A stretch of DNA of 64,000 nucleotides from an uncultured Clostridia bacterium (GCA_947174415.1 CAMWIW010000001.1:117116-181115); one strand, 5' to 3'. Positions 8,051 through 18,457 are shown, counted from the first letter of the stretch. The notes: generated by a model not told the origin, from the letters alone. A program made the numbers and translations.

Positions 8051-8884
8051 TAATTTGATTTTTTTAAGAATTTTTGAGAGGAATTCGTTTAAGGGGTTGT
8101 CCTCCACTTCCTCGATTTTACCGCCGTCGGCGGCAACGGTGAGGTCGCGGTCAATGGGGAGCTTGGCAACGTTGGGTATGCCGTATTCCATTGCTATTGC
8201 GTCAACCTTGCTTTCACCAAAAACGGGAATTTTTCTGCCGCAGTCGGGGCATTTGATATAACTCATATTCTCGACTATGCCGAGAATGGGAATATTCATC
8301 ATCTGTGCCATATTTACGGCTTTCTGCACTATCATTCCCACCAAATCCTGAGGAGTTGTTACAACCACGATTCCGTCAATGGGAATACTTTGGAAAACCG
8401 TCAAAGGCACGTCGCCCGTGCCGGGGGGCATATCGATAAACATTATATCCACGCCCGTCCAGATAACGTCCGTCCAGAACTGTAAAACCGTACCTGAAAT
8501 GAGCGAACCGCGCCAAACGACGGGCTCTGCCTCGTTTTCCAAAAGGACGTTCATTGACATAATCTGCACGCCGCCTTCGCTTACTACGGGCAAAATGCCG
8601 TTATCCGAACCCATTGCGCGCTTATCCGTGCCAAACATTCTGGGAATGGAAGGTCCTGTTATATCGGCGTCCATAACGGCGGTTACTTTACCGCTGTTTT
8701 GCGCCGCGGCTGCAAGAAGGGCACACGTCATAGACTTGCCCACTCCGCCTTTGCCGCTTACGACGGCGATAACTTTTTTAATATCGCTCATCTGGTGAGG
8801 TTTTTTTATTAAACTTTCTTTCTTGCGGGACGAGCAGCCGCCTTCGCCGCAGGAAGAACAGTCGTGCGAACAATTACTTGCCAT
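8045..8884 (-). CDS. Mrp/NBP35-family Fe-S cluster carrier ATPase
   Basis: Cytosolic P-loop ATPase (279 aa) that carries and delivers Fe-S clusters. The N-terminus has an Nbp35-like Cys-rich tail (CSHDCSSCGEGGC). The deviant Walker A GKGGVGKS lies near residues 44-51, and the conserved CPDCGRKIPVFG provides the C-terminal CxxC that binds a bridging cluster between subunits. FIDMPPGTGD is the Walker B region. An AGGTGG site precedes the ATG, and a consensus promoter lies just upstream. It is a single-gene unit. Confidence 0.93.
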   Translation of the reverse strand: MASNCSHDCSSCGEGGCSSRKKESLIKKPHQMSDIKKVIAVVSGKGGVGKSMTCALLAAAAQNSGKVTAVMDADITGPSIPRMFGTDKRAMGSDNGILPVVSEGGVQIMSMNVLLENEAEPVVWRGSLISGTVLQFWTDVIWTGVDIMFIDMPPGTGDVPLTVFQSIPIDGIVVVTTPQDLVGMIVQKAVNMAQMMNIPILGIVENMSYIKCPDCGRKIPVFGESKVDAIAMEYGIPNVAKLPIDRDLTVAADGGKIEEVEDNPLNEFLSKILKKIKLK

Positions 8885-8911
8885 ATTTTTCCACCTGAAA
8901 AGTTTTTCTTT

Positions 8912-8940
8912 ATTTTAGATTATCGACAAAAAATTGTCAA
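8912..8940 (-). promoter_or_regulatory. Promoter of the Mrp-type ATPase
   Basis: Minus strand TTGACA (8935-8940), 17-bp spacer, TAAAAT (8912-8917). Confidence 0.75.
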
Positions 8941-8978
8941 GCTAATACCGATTAAAGCGGCAAACGGGGCGAATTTAG

Positions 8979-9007
8979 TTGCAAAAATAATAATAATCTG
9001 TTAAAAT
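8979..9007 (+). promoter_or_regulatory. Promoter of the SRP RNA gene
   Basis: TTGCAA (8979-8984), 17-bp spacer, TAAAAT (9002-9007); predicts a transcript start near 9013. Confidence 0.7.
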
Positions 9008-9011
9008 GTTT

Positions 9012-9285
9012 GCACTGTGCTAAGTGGGGAGTTTGCGGTGCCCTGTACCTGCAATCCGCAATAGCAGGACTGAATGTCTTTCTCGACGCAATAAGTGGAA
9101 AGCTGCGCTTTGTAAGGGGTGTTGATACCAAGGTCTTATGCAACCGACAACTGCGAACCGTGTCAGGATAGGGATATAGCAGCACTAAACAGTCCCGTCG
9201 GTGTGCCATAAGGTAGCTTTGGAGTAGCTACCTGCACTGTTTACGTTTCGGCTTATTACGGCAAAAAAGACTGCACAGCTTGTTT
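9012..9285 (+). ncRNA. ffs: Signal recognition particle RNA, long Gram-positive type
   Basis: RNA scaffold for Ffh in co-translational targeting. The 5' Alu region shows GTGCTAAG, GGTGCCCTGTACCTGCAATC and a CCGCAATAGCAGG segment typical of Firmicute SRP RNA. The Ffh-binding hairpin is clear near 9160-9190: TCAGG on one side, GCAGCA on the other, capped by the GNRA tetraloop GGGA. The terminal helix pairs CTGTGC (about 9015) with GCACAG (about 9273). A promoter lies upstream and an intrinsic terminator follows. The ends are approximate. Confidence 0.9.
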
Positions 9286-9295
9286 TGAACGAATA

Positions 9296-9332
9296 ACCGC
9301 CCGCGCGTTTTGCGCGGGCGGTATTTCTTTAT
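9296..9332. terminator. Terminator of the SRP RNA, shared with the ABC permease gene
   Basis: An 11-bp GC-rich stem ACCGCCCGCGC with a short T loop and T-rich tail. It is symmetric enough to serve both the SRP RNA (+) and the convergent permease gene (-). Confidence 0.85.
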
Positions 9333-10453
9333 TTTTTAAGCATTATATTTTCTTTTTTGAACATGAAGCCCATTAATACCACCATTAAGGCTGCTAACAC
9401 CAAATTCGCAAGAATTGCAAGCAAAACGCCGACAACCGAGGCGGTCATAGAAAGCACCGCAGACATTGCAATTCCGCTGCCGATAAACGGTATTGCATAC
9501 AGTCCTACGGACGGGTTCGTGAAAAACATACTTGCCATTCCGAGTAGGATTATTACCAGCATTAAAGGTCCGATATAGGCGGAAGCTTCTTTGACGCTTT
9601 TTGCAAGAGTTGAAAGAACCGAGAACGCCGAAATCATTAAAAGAACTATTGAAATTATCAGTCCGAACAGCATAAAATACGTTCCCGCGCCGTATGAAAA
9701 TGCACCAAGATTTACTAAACCGCCCGAAAGTTTCGGAAGAGCCAGAATAACACCCAAGAAGCTGACAAGTCCGCTTAGTATTGCGTAGCACGAAAGACTG
9801 ATTATTTTTCCGAGAACTATTTCAATTCTTTTAACGGGGGTAATGAGCATAGTTGCCATAGTCCCCCTCTCCTTTTCACCCGCGATAGCCTCGGGCGCAA
9901 CAGAAATGCAAGACGACGCCAAAAGCGAGAACATAAGCATCGGTATAAGCATTGCTAAAATACTCGTGGCTTGCTCGTCTGCGTCAACCAAGTCGAAAGT
10001 GTCAGCGGAAGAATTTATCGTGAACGCGTTAAGGTAGCTTAAAACTGCCGTTGCCAAGGAATAGCCCGCAAACGACGTTTCATTCGACGAATTGTAGTAA
10101 ATTTTAACGTCGGGCGGAGTTATCGAACCGTATTTGTCCATAAAATCGGCGGGAAACTCTACTACTATATCCAAATCTCCGCTCGTTACCGCGCTTTTTG
10201 CGTCTTCGAGGCTGTCATACTCTTGCGGTTTAAACAAATCGGACATATCGTTGAAGTCGTCCGGCAGACGGTAGAAATAAGCCGAGGGCATATAGTCGTC
10301 GGGGATTGTCGGCGAGACGTTTTCCATTACCGTGCCGATTAGCGTATACAGACAGAAAATCAACACGCCGGGCAAAAAAATCATTAAAACCATTCTTTTG
10401 TCCTTAAAAAAGCGGTTAAATTCCTTTTTAATTATCAACAGAACGTTCTTCAT
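9329..10453 (-). CDS. ABC-2 type transporter permease (NatB-like)
   Basis: Membrane component of an ABC exporter (374 aa). There is an N-terminal transmembrane segment (about 20-42), a large extracytoplasmic loop, then five or more C-terminal membrane segments. PEAIAGEKERGTMATML is the characteristic ABC-2/NatB cytoplasmic motif. The gene overlaps its ATPase by 4 nt (ATGA). NatAB exports sodium in Bacillus; the substrate here is not proven. Confidence 0.85.
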   Translation of the reverse strand: MKNVLLIIKKEFNRFFKDKRMVLMIFLPGVLIFCLYTLIGTVMENVSPTIPDDYMPSAYFYRLPDDFNDMSDLFKPQEYDSLEDAKSAVTSGDLDIVVEFPADFMDKYGSITPPDVKIYYNSSNETSFAGYSLATAVLSYLNAFTINSSADTFDLVDADEQATSILAMLIPMLMFSLLASSCISVAPEAIAGEKERGTMATMLITPVKRIEIVLGKIISLSCYAILSGLVSFLGVILALPKLSGGLVNLGAFSYGAGTYFMLFGLIISIVLLMISAFSVLSTLAKSVKEASAYIGPLMLVIILLGMASMFFTNPSVGLYAIPFIGSGIAMSAVLSMTASVVGVLLAILANLVLAALMVVLMGFMFKKENIMLKK

Positions 10454-11223
10454 ATCTTTTCCCCCGTAACCCCTTCGTATAAATCGAAGAAAGTATCTTC
10501 AAGGCTTTTATCTTTTGTAAGGTTTGCAAGCGTATCGATTGCGGCAAGTTTGCCGCCGATAATTATGCCCACTCTGTCGCAAAGTTTTTCTACAAGGCTG
10601 AAAATGTGCGTAGAAAGTATAATGGTTTTGCCGTCTGCGCGAAGCTCTTGCAAAAAGTCGGTTACGACGCGTGCGGTAAGAACGTCAAGCCCGTTGGTAG
10701 GCTCGTCAAAAATGATAAAATCGGGGTCGTGCGCAATCGATACGACGAGCGCGACTTTTTGTTTCATACCCGTCGATAAATTGCCGTACTTCTGATACTT
10801 GAAAGCGTCTATACCGAATTTCTGAAAAAGGCTGAACTTTCTTGACTGAACCACACTCTTTTCTATACCGTAAAGCCCGCTGAAAAAGTCAAAAAGATAA
10901 TCGGGCGTAAACGCGTCTTCGAGCTTTAATTCACTCGTTAAAAAGCCTATTTTACGGCGCACGGCGTCTTCGTCGGAAACTATGCTTTTGCCGTCTACAA
11001 ATGCGTTGCCGCTATCGGGCTTTATTAAGGTGGCAAGCATTCTTAGCGTGGTGGTTTTGCCCGCGCCGTTAGGACCGAGAAGCCCGAAGATTTCACCTTT
11101 AAAAGCGATAAAAGACAAGTTGTCAACCGCAGTTACGTTATGCGGTCCTTCCGCCTTCTTAAAAAGTTTTTTGGGCTGTTTGAAAGATTTGGTAAGCCCA
11201 TCTACCTTTAAAATTTCTTCCAT
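10450..11223 (-). CDS. ABC transporter ATP-binding protein (NatA-like)
   Basis: ATPase subunit (257 aa) partnered with the permease that overlaps its 3' end. It has Walker A GPNGAGKTT, signature LSTGMKQKVAL, Walker B FIIFDEPTNGLD and the H-loop STHIFS. The signature LSTGMKQK is typical of the NatA/ABC-2 exporter group. An AAGGAG site precedes the ATG. The transported compound is unknown. Confidence 0.9.
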   Translation of the reverse strand: MEEILKVDGLTKSFKQPKKLFKKAEGPHNVTAVDNLSFIAFKGEIFGLLGPNGAGKTTTLRMLATLIKPDSGNAFVDGKSIVSDEDAVRRKIGFLTSELKLEDAFTPDYLFDFFSGLYGIEKSVVQSRKFSLFQKFGIDAFKYQKYGNLSTGMKQKVALVVSIAHDPDFIIFDEPTNGLDVLTARVVTDFLQELRADGKTIILSTHIFSLVEKLCDRVGIIIGGKLAAIDTLANLTKDKSLEDTFFDLYEGVTGEKI

Positions 11224-11247
11224 AGTGCTCCTTTTAAATTAATAAAG

Positions 11248-11270
11248 ACGGCTTAAAGCCGCCTTTTTTT
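11248..11270. terminator. Weak hairpin between uppP and the ABC operon
   Basis: A short CGGCTTAAAGCCG stem with T6 on the plus side and TTTATTAATTT on the minus side; possibly a partial terminator of uppP. Confidence 0.4.
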
Positions 11271-12087
11271 ATGCATTGAATACCGTAAAATGCAGCACCA
11301 AACTCGTTATAGACATTAAAACGAGATATAAGCTGAACCACTTGTAATTAGCTTTTTTGATAATTTTCAGCATAACTTTGATAGCGAAAAGCCCCGCAAC
11401 CGCAGAAATAATAAATCCGATTGCAACGCTCCAACCCAAAGCTCCGCCGTATTCCGCGAAGTTTTGCTGAATTTCGCCCTTGTAAAGTCCCAATGCAAGC
11501 TCGACGAAGAAACCGCCGAGGATTACGGGGATACTCATAAGGAAAGAAAATTTAGCTACGTCCTCACTGTTGCAGCCTGCCAAAGTGCCTGCGCAAATGG
11601 TTGAGCCGCTTCGGGAAATTCCGGGCAGAACCGCAAAAGCTTGCGCAACGCCCATAGGCATTGCCGTTTTCAGGCATAGGGGCAGAACGTTTTCACGGCG
11701 TTTTGCGACGAATTCGGTTACGAACAACAGAACTGCGGTAACCAAGAACAGCACACTGAGAACTATGCCGACACATTCCCGCGCAAGAAGTATATCGTCC
11801 AAACCGCAGGCTTCTATTACAACCCCCACTATCGCGGCGGGAATTGTGGCAAGCACCAAAAGCCCTAACGTTTTAAACGGCTTTTTGAAGAGAGCCAAAA
11901 TGTCCCTCCAAAACACCGCACACACCGCAACGAGCGTGCCGAGATGTAATATCAGCGTAAAGAAAACAACGTCCGTTTGGGTGTTGAAAATTGCGTCGAA
12001 AAACGCTATGTGCCCCGATGATGATACGGGTAAAAATTCCGTCAATCCCTGCACTAAGCCGAGAATTGCCGCTTGCCAAATTTCCAT
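11269..12087 (-). CDS. uppP: Undecaprenyl-diphosphatase
   Basis: Integral membrane enzyme (272 aa) that dephosphorylates undecaprenyl diphosphate to recycle the lipid carrier for peptidoglycan and other glycans. The two BacA/UppP signatures are present: LVQGLTEFLPVSSSGH near the N-terminus and PGISRSGST in the middle. Several hydrophobic helices follow. The start lies about 10 bp after the upstream lipoprotein gene, with AAGG as ribosome site, so the two are co-transcribed. The same carrier would serve the glycan locus in the central element. Confidence 0.95.
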   Translation of the reverse strand: MEIWQAAILGLVQGLTEFLPVSSSGHIAFFDAIFNTQTDVVFFTLILHLGTLVAVCAVFWRDILALFKKPFKTLGLLVLATIPAAIVGVVIEACGLDDILLARECVGIVLSVLFLVTAVLLFVTEFVAKRRENVLPLCLKTAMPMGVAQAFAVLPGISRSGSTICAGTLAGCNSEDVAKFSFLMSIPVILGGFFVELALGLYKGEIQQNFAEYGGALGWSVAIGFIISAVAGLFAIKVMLKIIKKANYKWFSLYLVLMSITSLVLHFTVFNA

Positions 12088-12096
12088 AACCTTGCC

Positions 12097-14292
12097 TTAA
12101 TCGTTATCAAGTTCAAGTAAATTCTTATATCTTGATTCGTATTTAGTTACCGTTGCGTCAACTTTGAAATCAGTGATTATCTGGCTTCTTCTCTTAGTGC
12201 TTATATCCGAAAGCGTGTTACTCTTGTACCACTCGTAGAAGAGATTTTCAAAAGTACCCTCGGTTTCGATATTTGCCGACCACTGAGGGTCGCCGTACTG
12301 CTCGCCTATATCGAAAGTATAGGTAACGTATATTAAGTGCCAACCGTAGTCGCCTGCACAAACGTAGTAAGTGCCTGCGCCGGCTTTTACCGCCTCGTGT
12401 GCGGCATACTCGAACTCTTTAATATAGCTCGTATCGCCCGCCTGTACGGAATAACCGATATACTGCGAAAGCACGCCCGTATCGGTGGTGTACGCGTATT
12501 GAAGCTCGTTAACAGCGCTTAAAACACGGTATTGGTAGCCGTCTCTGTTAAGAAGGTTTGCCCTTGTGCTGTCTACACCGTTATTATTTCCGAAATTCAC
12601 GCTACCCTTTGCGTAAACGAAGTTGGAATAGTCGATTTGCTTTTTGCCGGCTATAGTTACGAACTCGCCGCCGTCTTTCTTATAAAGTTTGTCTTCCAAG
12701 TTATCGTAGTATCCGTTAGTCGTTTGGCTGTTTGCAGTGCAGTTGCCGTCGGTTACGAAACTAATATAGTTTTCAAACTCGGTGAGCATTTGGTCGATAG
12801 TGAGTTCGTTAGGGATAAGAAGATAATCGTCGTCCTTTTCTATAACCGTGCCATTGTAGGGATACAAGCCTACGTATTTGTCGAGAGCTTCGTATTTATC
12901 GCTGTTTGCGATGTTATTTTCAAAGAAAAGCCATTCCTTTCCGTCGTTCTTGCCGTAATAGCTTAAATCCGTGTCTTTGGCGTTAAAAGCGTATTCCGTT
13001 TCACCGTTGAACCAAGCCGCGCGCTGGTCGGTGGTTTTGACGGATTTTAAAAGCTTATTTCTTGCCACGTAGTAATCAGGCTCGTAGCCGCCGTCAAGGT
13101 CGCTATCCGCGTACAGCGATTGAAGAACCTTCAAAGCGTCGCTTTGCGCCGTTGAGAAAGGCAACAAAATGTTGTAAACGTAGCCGAACCTGCCTCCGTC
13201 CTTGGTGTCGTCCGTTTCGGGAGCGTAAAGCACGAATGAAGTATCGGACATACTGTCCATTGCGGAAGTAAAGTTACTTTCTTCCTCGTAATTTTCTTTT
13301 TGGGAATTGAGCAAACTTCTGTAAGCGGAATTTATAAGCTTGTATTCGTCTTCGCCTTCGCCGAGCTGCTTTAACAGAGCTTCCTGCTCTTCTTCGTAAA
13401 CATCGTAGTACTTATTTATTACGCACTGCTCGAGCTGGGAAACGTATTCGTCCTGAATGTAGTTGAGGCTGAGCACGTCGCGAAGATTTTCGGTTTTGGT
13501 GTCAACCAAGTCGTACGAAGACGATGCAAGGCTGGAAATAAATTCGTTATAAGCCTTGATACGCGAAGCGATGGTCGTACCTTCGAGAGCGTCTTTCTTA
13601 TATGCGCCGCTGTCCTCTAAAAGATAACCCTGATAGCCCGTATAGATACCGTAATCGAGGTCGTCGTTTCCGCTTTTCTGGGGATAATAATCTTCCTTCT
13701 GCGTGTCAACGCCGTCGGGCGTCGTACGGGTATCCGTTCCCGAGGCGGAATCTTCTTTCTTTAAAATTTCCTCTTCGCGGGTGTCGATAGCTGAGTTAAT
13801 CGAATTGTAAAGATTGTACTTTGCAATTTTTACTTCTTTACTGTTCTCGCCCAAAAGATATTCGTACTTTTCTTTTTCGCCTTTCTTGCTTGCCTCGACG
13901 TACTCGTTAAGCGCGTTGGGATTATCTTTACCCAACTCTTTCAAAAGGTACATCGTGGAATACTGAACGAGAACGGCGTTCTCGATAAGGCTGTCAAGAA
14001 GAAGATTGAAAGTCTGCTCGTACGTGTAGCCGTAGTTCTGAACGTAAGAATATCCGTAGTTTATAAAGTATGCAACGAGCTCCCTCTTTATGATTGAGGT
14101 TTCGCCTACCGCGTTAACGTAATCTTCGGAAAATTCCGTACTGAGCGCAGTTGCATTTGAAATGTCAACGAGCGCAATCTGCTGGTTCATATCCGCCGCC
14201 GTGTTTGTTGAAACGAGCGAACAGCCGCCCAAAGTTGCTGCAAGTGCAACGGACGAGGCAAGAACTCCGCAAACGATACTTTTCTTTTTCAT
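12097..14292 (-). CDS. Large foldase-like lipoprotein downstream of mfd
   Basis: A secreted lipoprotein of 731 aa with a signal peptide and lipobox LGGC (Cys near residue 24). The N-terminal helical region resembles the SurA/PrsA N-terminal chaperone domain (LLLDSLIENAVLVQYSTMYL). The C-terminal part (GAGTYYVCAGDYGWHLIYVTY) resembles the end of a parvulin domain. Firmicutes often carry a PrsA-like peptidyl-prolyl isomerase gene next to mfd, as here. The large middle region, rich in acidic residues and Tyr, is unlike short PrsA proteins. Catalytic activity is uncertain. Confidence 0.65.
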   Translation of the reverse strand: MKKKSIVCGVLASSVALAATLGGCSLVSTNTAADMNQQIALVDISNATALSTEFSEDYVNAVGETSIIKRELVAYFINYGYSYVQNYGYTYEQTFNLLLDSLIENAVLVQYSTMYLLKELGKDNPNALNEYVEASKKGEKEKYEYLLGENSKEVKIAKYNLYNSINSAIDTREEEILKKEDSASGTDTRTTPDGVDTQKEDYYPQKSGNDDLDYGIYTGYQGYLLEDSGAYKKDALEGTTIASRIKAYNEFISSLASSSYDLVDTKTENLRDVLSLNYIQDEYVSQLEQCVINKYYDVYEEEQEALLKQLGEGEDEYKLINSAYRSLLNSQKENYEEESNFTSAMDSMSDTSFVLYAPETDDTKDGGRFGYVYNILLPFSTAQSDALKVLQSLYADSDLDGGYEPDYYVARNKLLKSVKTTDQRAAWFNGETEYAFNAKDTDLSYYGKNDGKEWLFFENNIANSDKYEALDKYVGLYPYNGTVIEKDDDYLLIPNELTIDQMLTEFENYISFVTDGNCTANSQTTNGYYDNLEDKLYKKDGGEFVTIAGKKQIDYSNFVYAKGSVNFGNNNGVDSTRANLLNRDGYQYRVLSAVNELQYAYTTDTGVLSQYIGYSVQAGDTSYIKEFEYAAHEAVKAGAGTYYVCAGDYGWHLIYVTYTFDIGEQYGDPQWSANIETEGTFENLFYEWYKSNTLSDISTKRRSQIITDFKVDATVTKYESRYKNLLELDND

Positions 14293-14335
14293 AATTAGTG
14301 CTCCAAATTAAGTGCTTTAAAAAAATCTAAATACT

Positions 14336-14364
14336 ATTATATAACTTCAAAACTTATTTAGCAA
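14336..14364 (-). promoter_or_regulatory. Promoter of the foldase-like lipoprotein gene
   Basis: Minus strand TTGCTA (14359-14364), 17-bp spacer, TATAAT (14336-14341). A TTTGGAGC ribosome site lies before the ATG. Confidence 0.7.
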
Positions 14365-14370
14365 CCGATT

Positions 14371-17300
14371 TTAATTGAAACTGAGGGCAAATTTGAGAAA
14401 TTTAGTCATATCCAACATAGTTTTTGCCGGCGAAGAGCGCGGCGCGAAGATTATAAGCGGCGCTTTGGCCATAGAAAGCTTGACGCTTTGCCTGTATTTT
14501 TCAAGCGCGGAGGAAAGTCTTTCGTCGTTTAAAGAATTGATTGAAGGTAGTTCGAAAGAGCCCTCCGTACCGTCTACGCTTATTTTTTTGACGTTGAACT
14601 TTGAAGCAAACGACTTCAACACCGCAATAATCAAGAGATTTAAAACCTCGTCGGGCATAGGTCCGTAATTGTCCTCAATGGAAAGGCATACGCGTTTATA
14701 GTCTTCAACCGAACGGATTTCGGCAATTTGCTTATAACAGTCAAGTCTGCCCGCACTGCTCTCGACGTACGCCTCAGGTATGTAGGCGGTCGCCTTGACG
14801 TCAAGTTCGGTTGAAAGCTGCTTGTCTCCCGTCAGCTCTTCCTTCAAAAGCTTGGAATACAGCTCGTAGCCGACTTTATCCATATGTCCGTGCTGTTCCG
14901 CGCCGAGAACGTTGCCCGCACCGCGGATTTCAAGGTCGCGCATGGCTATTTTGAAGCCCGAACCGAGCTCCGTAAAACGCATTATGGCTTTCAGACGCTC
15001 GGCAGCATCACTCGTCAACACCTTCGAGGGCTTGAACGTAAAGTACGCCTGAGCAAGGCGCGAGCCTCTGCCCACTCTGCCACGAAGTTGATAAAGCTGG
15101 GAAATTCCTAAGCGGTCGGCGTCGATAACTATTATCGTGTTTGCGTTGGGCAAATCGATTCCGTTTTCGATAATCGTAGTGGTTACAAGAATATTTTTTT
15201 CGCCGCGATAGAAAGAAAATACTGCGTTTTCGAGAACGTCTCTGTCTATTCTGCCGTGAGCGTAAGTTACTTTGGCTTCGGGAATAATTTCGGCTATTCT
15301 GCCCGTGAACGAGGAAATACTTTCGACGCGGTTGTAAAGAATGAAAACCTGCCCGCCGCGTGAAATCTCGCGTATACACGCGTCGCGAATGAGAGTTTCA
15401 CTCTCTTCGACTACGTAGGTCTGAACGGGCAACCGCTTTAAGGGCGGCGTGTTAATCGTTGAAATATCGCGTATTCCCGCAAGAGACATATGCAAAGTGC
15501 GGGGTATCGGCGTTGCCGTCATTGTCAGGCAGTCTATATTTTTTTTGACGTTTTTAATCTTTTCTTTGTGCTCTACACCAAAACGCTGCTCTTCGTCAAG
15601 GACGAGTAAGCCGAGGTCGTAGAAATTGACGTCCTTTGATAAAAGTCTGTGCGTGCCGACGATTAGGTCGATATTACCGTTTGCAAGTTCGGTTAAAATT
15701 TTGTTCTGCTGTGAGGGCGTTTTGAAACGGTTCAATGCCTCCACTCGCACTCCGAACTCCTTAAACCGCTCTAAGGCGGTGTTGTAGTGCTGTTCCGAAA
15801 GCACCGTGCTGGGACACATAAGCGCCGCTTGCTTACCGCCGAGAACGCAAAGATATATTGCGCGCAGGGCAACCTCAGTCTTCCCGTAGCCTACGTCGCC
15901 GCAAAGAAGTCTGTCCATAACTTTTTCAGAACACATATCCGCCTTTATCTCTTCAATCGAAGTGAGTTGGTCGGGAGTTTCCTCATAGGAAAAAGCGTCC
16001 TCGAATTCCTGCATCATAACGGTATTTTCGGGAAAGCGGAAACCGTGCTTTGCCTGTCTTTCGGCGTAGAGCTCTTTTAAATCGAAGGCAAGTTTTTTTA
16101 TGGACTGTTTGACGCGCTCCTTCACCCTCTCGAAGTCCGCACCGCCTATCTTGGATAGCGCGGGGCTTGCGTCTCCGACGTATTTGGAAAGCACGTCCAT
16201 CTGCTCGACGGGAACGTACAGAACGTCTCCGCCCTTGTACTCAATAGAGAGATATTCTTTTATTCCGTCGGTGGTTTCGATTTTTTTCGTGCCGGTGATT
16301 TTACCTATGCCGTGTTTTTCGTGCACGCAGAAGTCGCCTATTTCGGGCGAAACGAACATATCGCCTCTGCGCTTTTTTATACGCTTTGTAACAGACTTGG
16401 TATAAATATCACCGCTGCCGATAATGACGAGCTTGTTTTCGTGAATGATAAGACCGTGGGCGAGCTCTTCCGCACTGACAGAAACGCCACGCAGGGCTTG
16501 AAGTCTGTCGGGAACGGGATAAACGGGTAAGTACTCGTCCGAAAGGGTTGAAGAAAGCTTTTCAAAGCGTTGCACGTTGCCCGTAAACGCAAGTACGCGG
16601 TAGCCGTTCGAAAGCCAACTCTTTGCGTCTGAAATCAGTTGCGGTACTGCGTTTAAATACGACGGCGCGGGAGTTGCGCGAAAATCATAAGTTTTCAGAG
16701 GGCGGAAAAACGCCGTTGACGAAGTAAACGTTTGCAAAGCAAGACATCTGTATCTTTTAAAACCCTCTTTCAACGTTTCGGGGGGAATAAGCTGATTTTG
16801 GGAAAACGCAAACGCTTCGCCGCCTTTCTTCAAGTCGTTTACCCGCTCGGAATGCTCCTTATAAATTCCCTCCATTCTGTCGTCGATATTTTTACATTCA
16901 TCGAAGATAAAAAGAGTGTTTTCGTCCGTTAAATCAAATATATTACGGGTGCAATCAAGCAACGGCATTAAAAATGACGCACCCGAAAAAGAGTCGTTCA
17001 GAGCAAGCTTTTCGGCTATTTCGTCAGCTATTTTTTTAGCTCTTTCATACGCCTTTGCGTTTACCGATTTTTTGACTTGTGCCGTCAATTCGTTAACTAT
17101 TTTACTCTTTTCTTGTGGCAAAATCCGCGCATCGGTAGCGGCGACGACGGAAACGGACGGAATTTCGTCCAATCTTTCGCCGCTGACTGAATCGAACGGA
17201 CGGATTTTTTCAACGGAATCGCCGAAAAAATCGATACGCACGGGATTATCCGAATTTATGGGAAATACCTCTAAAATATCACCGCGAACGGCGAAGCAAC

Positions 17301-17784
17301 CGCGAGTATCTGCGGCATATTCACGGGTGTATCCCATTTTTACGAGCTTTTGCGGCAATGCTGAATAGTCGTACTCTTCCCCCGTTTTGAAGTGAACTAC
17401 CTCAATTTGCGAAGGAAAAAGCTGCATTATTGCCTCGATGTCGGCAACTACAATTTCCGCGCCGTTAAGCATGGAATAAATTGCAGAAATTCGGCGGTAA
17501 ATCGCGTCCTTGGAAAGTGCGTCTTTATATAAAATGACTTCGTCCTTAGGAGTTAAAAGGGCGCATTTTTTGCCGCTTAGAACTGAAATAGAATTGTAAG
17601 CGTTCTGCGCCGTTATAGCGTCCGCAGTAATATACAAAACTTTTTGTACGGGCAATGCGGCAAGCAAATATTTATGCGCGTCAAACAAGCCAAAAGCCGC
17701 CGTCGGCGTGCCGAGGCGGATATCGTTTTCAAGTGCGGCGTAGTTGCCGCCTAAGTTTTCAAAAGTAAAAAATTCCTTTATCAA
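14371..17784 (-). CDS. mfd: Transcription-repair coupling factor
   Basis: A 1137-aa SF2 translocase that removes stalled RNA polymerase and recruits UvrA. Order: UvrB-like N-terminal region, RNA polymerase-interaction domain ([17 protein letters not shown] segment near residue 490), then the RecG-like motor with [11 protein letters not shown] (motif I), [16 protein letters not shown] (motif II) and TATPIPRTL, and the C-terminal TRCF domain. Full length for the family. The start appears to be a TTG at 17784 with AAGGA 8 nt upstream. It follows pth, with a dispersed repeat in the gap. Confidence 0.97.
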   Translation of the reverse strand: MIKEFFTFENLGGNYAALENDIRLGTPTAAFGLFDAHKYLLAALPVQKVLYITADAITAQNAYNSISVLSGKKCALLTPKDEVILYKDALSKDAIYRRISAIYSMLNGAEIVVADIEAIMQLFPSQIEVVHFKTGEEYDYSALPQKLVKMGYTREYAADTRGCFAVRGDILEVFPINSDNPVRIDFFGDSVEKIRPFDSVSGERLDEIPSVSVVAATDARILPQEKSKIVNELTAQVKKSVNAKAYERAKKIADEIAEKLALNDSFSGASFLMPLLDCTRNIFDLTDENTLFIFDECKNIDDRMEGIYKEHSERVNDLKKGGEAFAFSQNQLIPPETLKEGFKRYRCLALQTFTSSTAFFRPLKTYDFRATPAPSYLNAVPQLISDAKSWLSNGYRVLAFTGNVQRFEKLSSTLSDEYLPVYPVPDRLQALRGVSVSAEELAHGLIIHENKLVIIGSGDIYTKSVTKRIKKRRGDMFVSPEIGDFCVHEKHGIGKITGTKKIETTDGIKEYLSIEYKGGDVLYVPVEQMDVLSKYVGDASPALSKIGGADFERVKERVKQSIKKLAFDLKELYAERQAKHGFRFPENTVMMQEFEDAFSYEETPDQLTSIEEIKADMCSEKVMDRLLCGDVGYGKTEVALRAIYLCVLGGKQAALMCPSTVLSEQHYNTALERFKEFGVRVEALNRFKTPSQQNKILTELANGNIDLIVGTHRLLSKDVNFYDLGLLVLDEEQRFGVEHKEKIKNVKKNIDCLTMTATPIPRTLHMSLAGIRDISTINTPPLKRLPVQTYVVEESETLIRDACIREISRGGQVFILYNRVESISSFTGRIAEIIPEAKVTYAHGRIDRDVLENAVFSFYRGEKNILVTTTIIENGIDLPNANTIIVIDADRLGISQLYQLRGRVGRGSRLAQAYFTFKPSKVLTSDAAERLKAIMRFTELGSGFKIAMRDLEIRGAGNVLGAEQHGHMDKVGYELYSKLLKEELTGDKQLSTELDVKATAYIPEAYVESSAGRLDCYKQIAEIRSVEDYKRVCLSIEDNYGPMPDEVLNLLIIAVLKSFASKFNVKKISVDGTEGSFELPSINSLNDERLSSALEKYRQSVKLSMAKAPLIIFAPRSSPAKTMLDMTKFLKFALSFN

Positions 17785-17808
17785 GTGCGTTATCCTTGAT
17801 TAAAAAAT

Positions 17809-17838
17809 GCGTTATTTAAGGCATATATGGGGGTCTAT
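17809..17838. repeat. Dispersed repeat, copy A
   Basis: About 30 bp reading GTTATTTAAGGCATATAT followed by GGGGGTCTAT, in the pth-mfd gap. Near-identical to the copy at 60721-60750 (reverse orientation) and related to copies at 56791, 58246 and 59249. Confidence 0.7.
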
Positions 17839-17844
17839 CGTTTT

Positions 17845-18408
17845 CTACCCGTTAAATTTTGTCATTGCGCTTTCAACCGTTTCGCCGCTTGCTATGGCTA
17901 TTGCCGCGTCTGCTGCTCTGCCGCAAGAGGAGATAAATAAGTCGTAATCGTCCTTTCTGACTTCTGACAAAACGTAGTTTATAATGGGGATATTTATCTC
18001 GGGGTCGCGTATACCGATTCTTATGCGAGTGAAATTCTGAGTACCGATTTCTGCAATTATCGAGCGCATTCCGTTGTGCGTGCCCGCACTGCCCGAAGGG
18101 CGAATTCTTACGCTGCCCTTCGGAATATCGTAATCGTCGTATAATACGATTAAACGGCTTTCGTCCGTCTTGTATTTTGCAAGGAGCTGTTTAACAGCTC
18201 TACCGCTCGCATTCATATAGGTTACGGGTCGGGCTAGAATAATCTTCTCCCCTCCCACGTTCGCTTCTGCGGTGAACGCTTCACATTCCTTCTTTTTGAA
18301 TTTTACACCGAGTTTTGAGGCAACCTCGCCGACGGCTATATAGCCCATATTGTGAAAAGTTTTCAGATACTTTTCTTCGGGATTACCGAGCCCTACTATT
18401 ATATACAT
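17845..18408 (-). CDS. pth: Peptidyl-tRNA hydrolase
   Basis: Releases tRNA from peptidyl-tRNA that has dropped off ribosomes (187 aa). Family features: the N-terminal IVGLGNPEEKYLKTFHNMGY with the catalytic His, RPVTYMNASGRAV, and DDYDIPKGSVRIRPSGSAG with THNGMRSI. AAAGG site before the ATG. It sits between prs and mfd, a common Firmicute order. Confidence 0.97.
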   Translation of the reverse strand: MYIIVGLGNPEEKYLKTFHNMGYIAVGEVASKLGVKFKKKECEAFTAEANVGGEKIILARPVTYMNASGRAVKQLLAKYKTDESRLIVLYDDYDIPKGSVRIRPSGSAGTHNGMRSIIAEIGTQNFTRIRIGIRDPEINIPIINYVLSEVRKDDYDLFISSCGRAADAAIAIASGETVESAMTKFNG

Positions 18409-18418
18409 ACTTACCTTT

Positions 18419-18446
18419 TAAAAAAGCCGCGTGATATGCGCGGCTT
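18419..18446 (-). terminator. Terminator of prs
   Basis: Minus strand stem AAAGCCGCG / CGCGGCTTT, loop of 7, then T-run, between prs and pth. Confidence 0.75.
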
Positions 18447-18457
18447 TAGTTTCTTAA

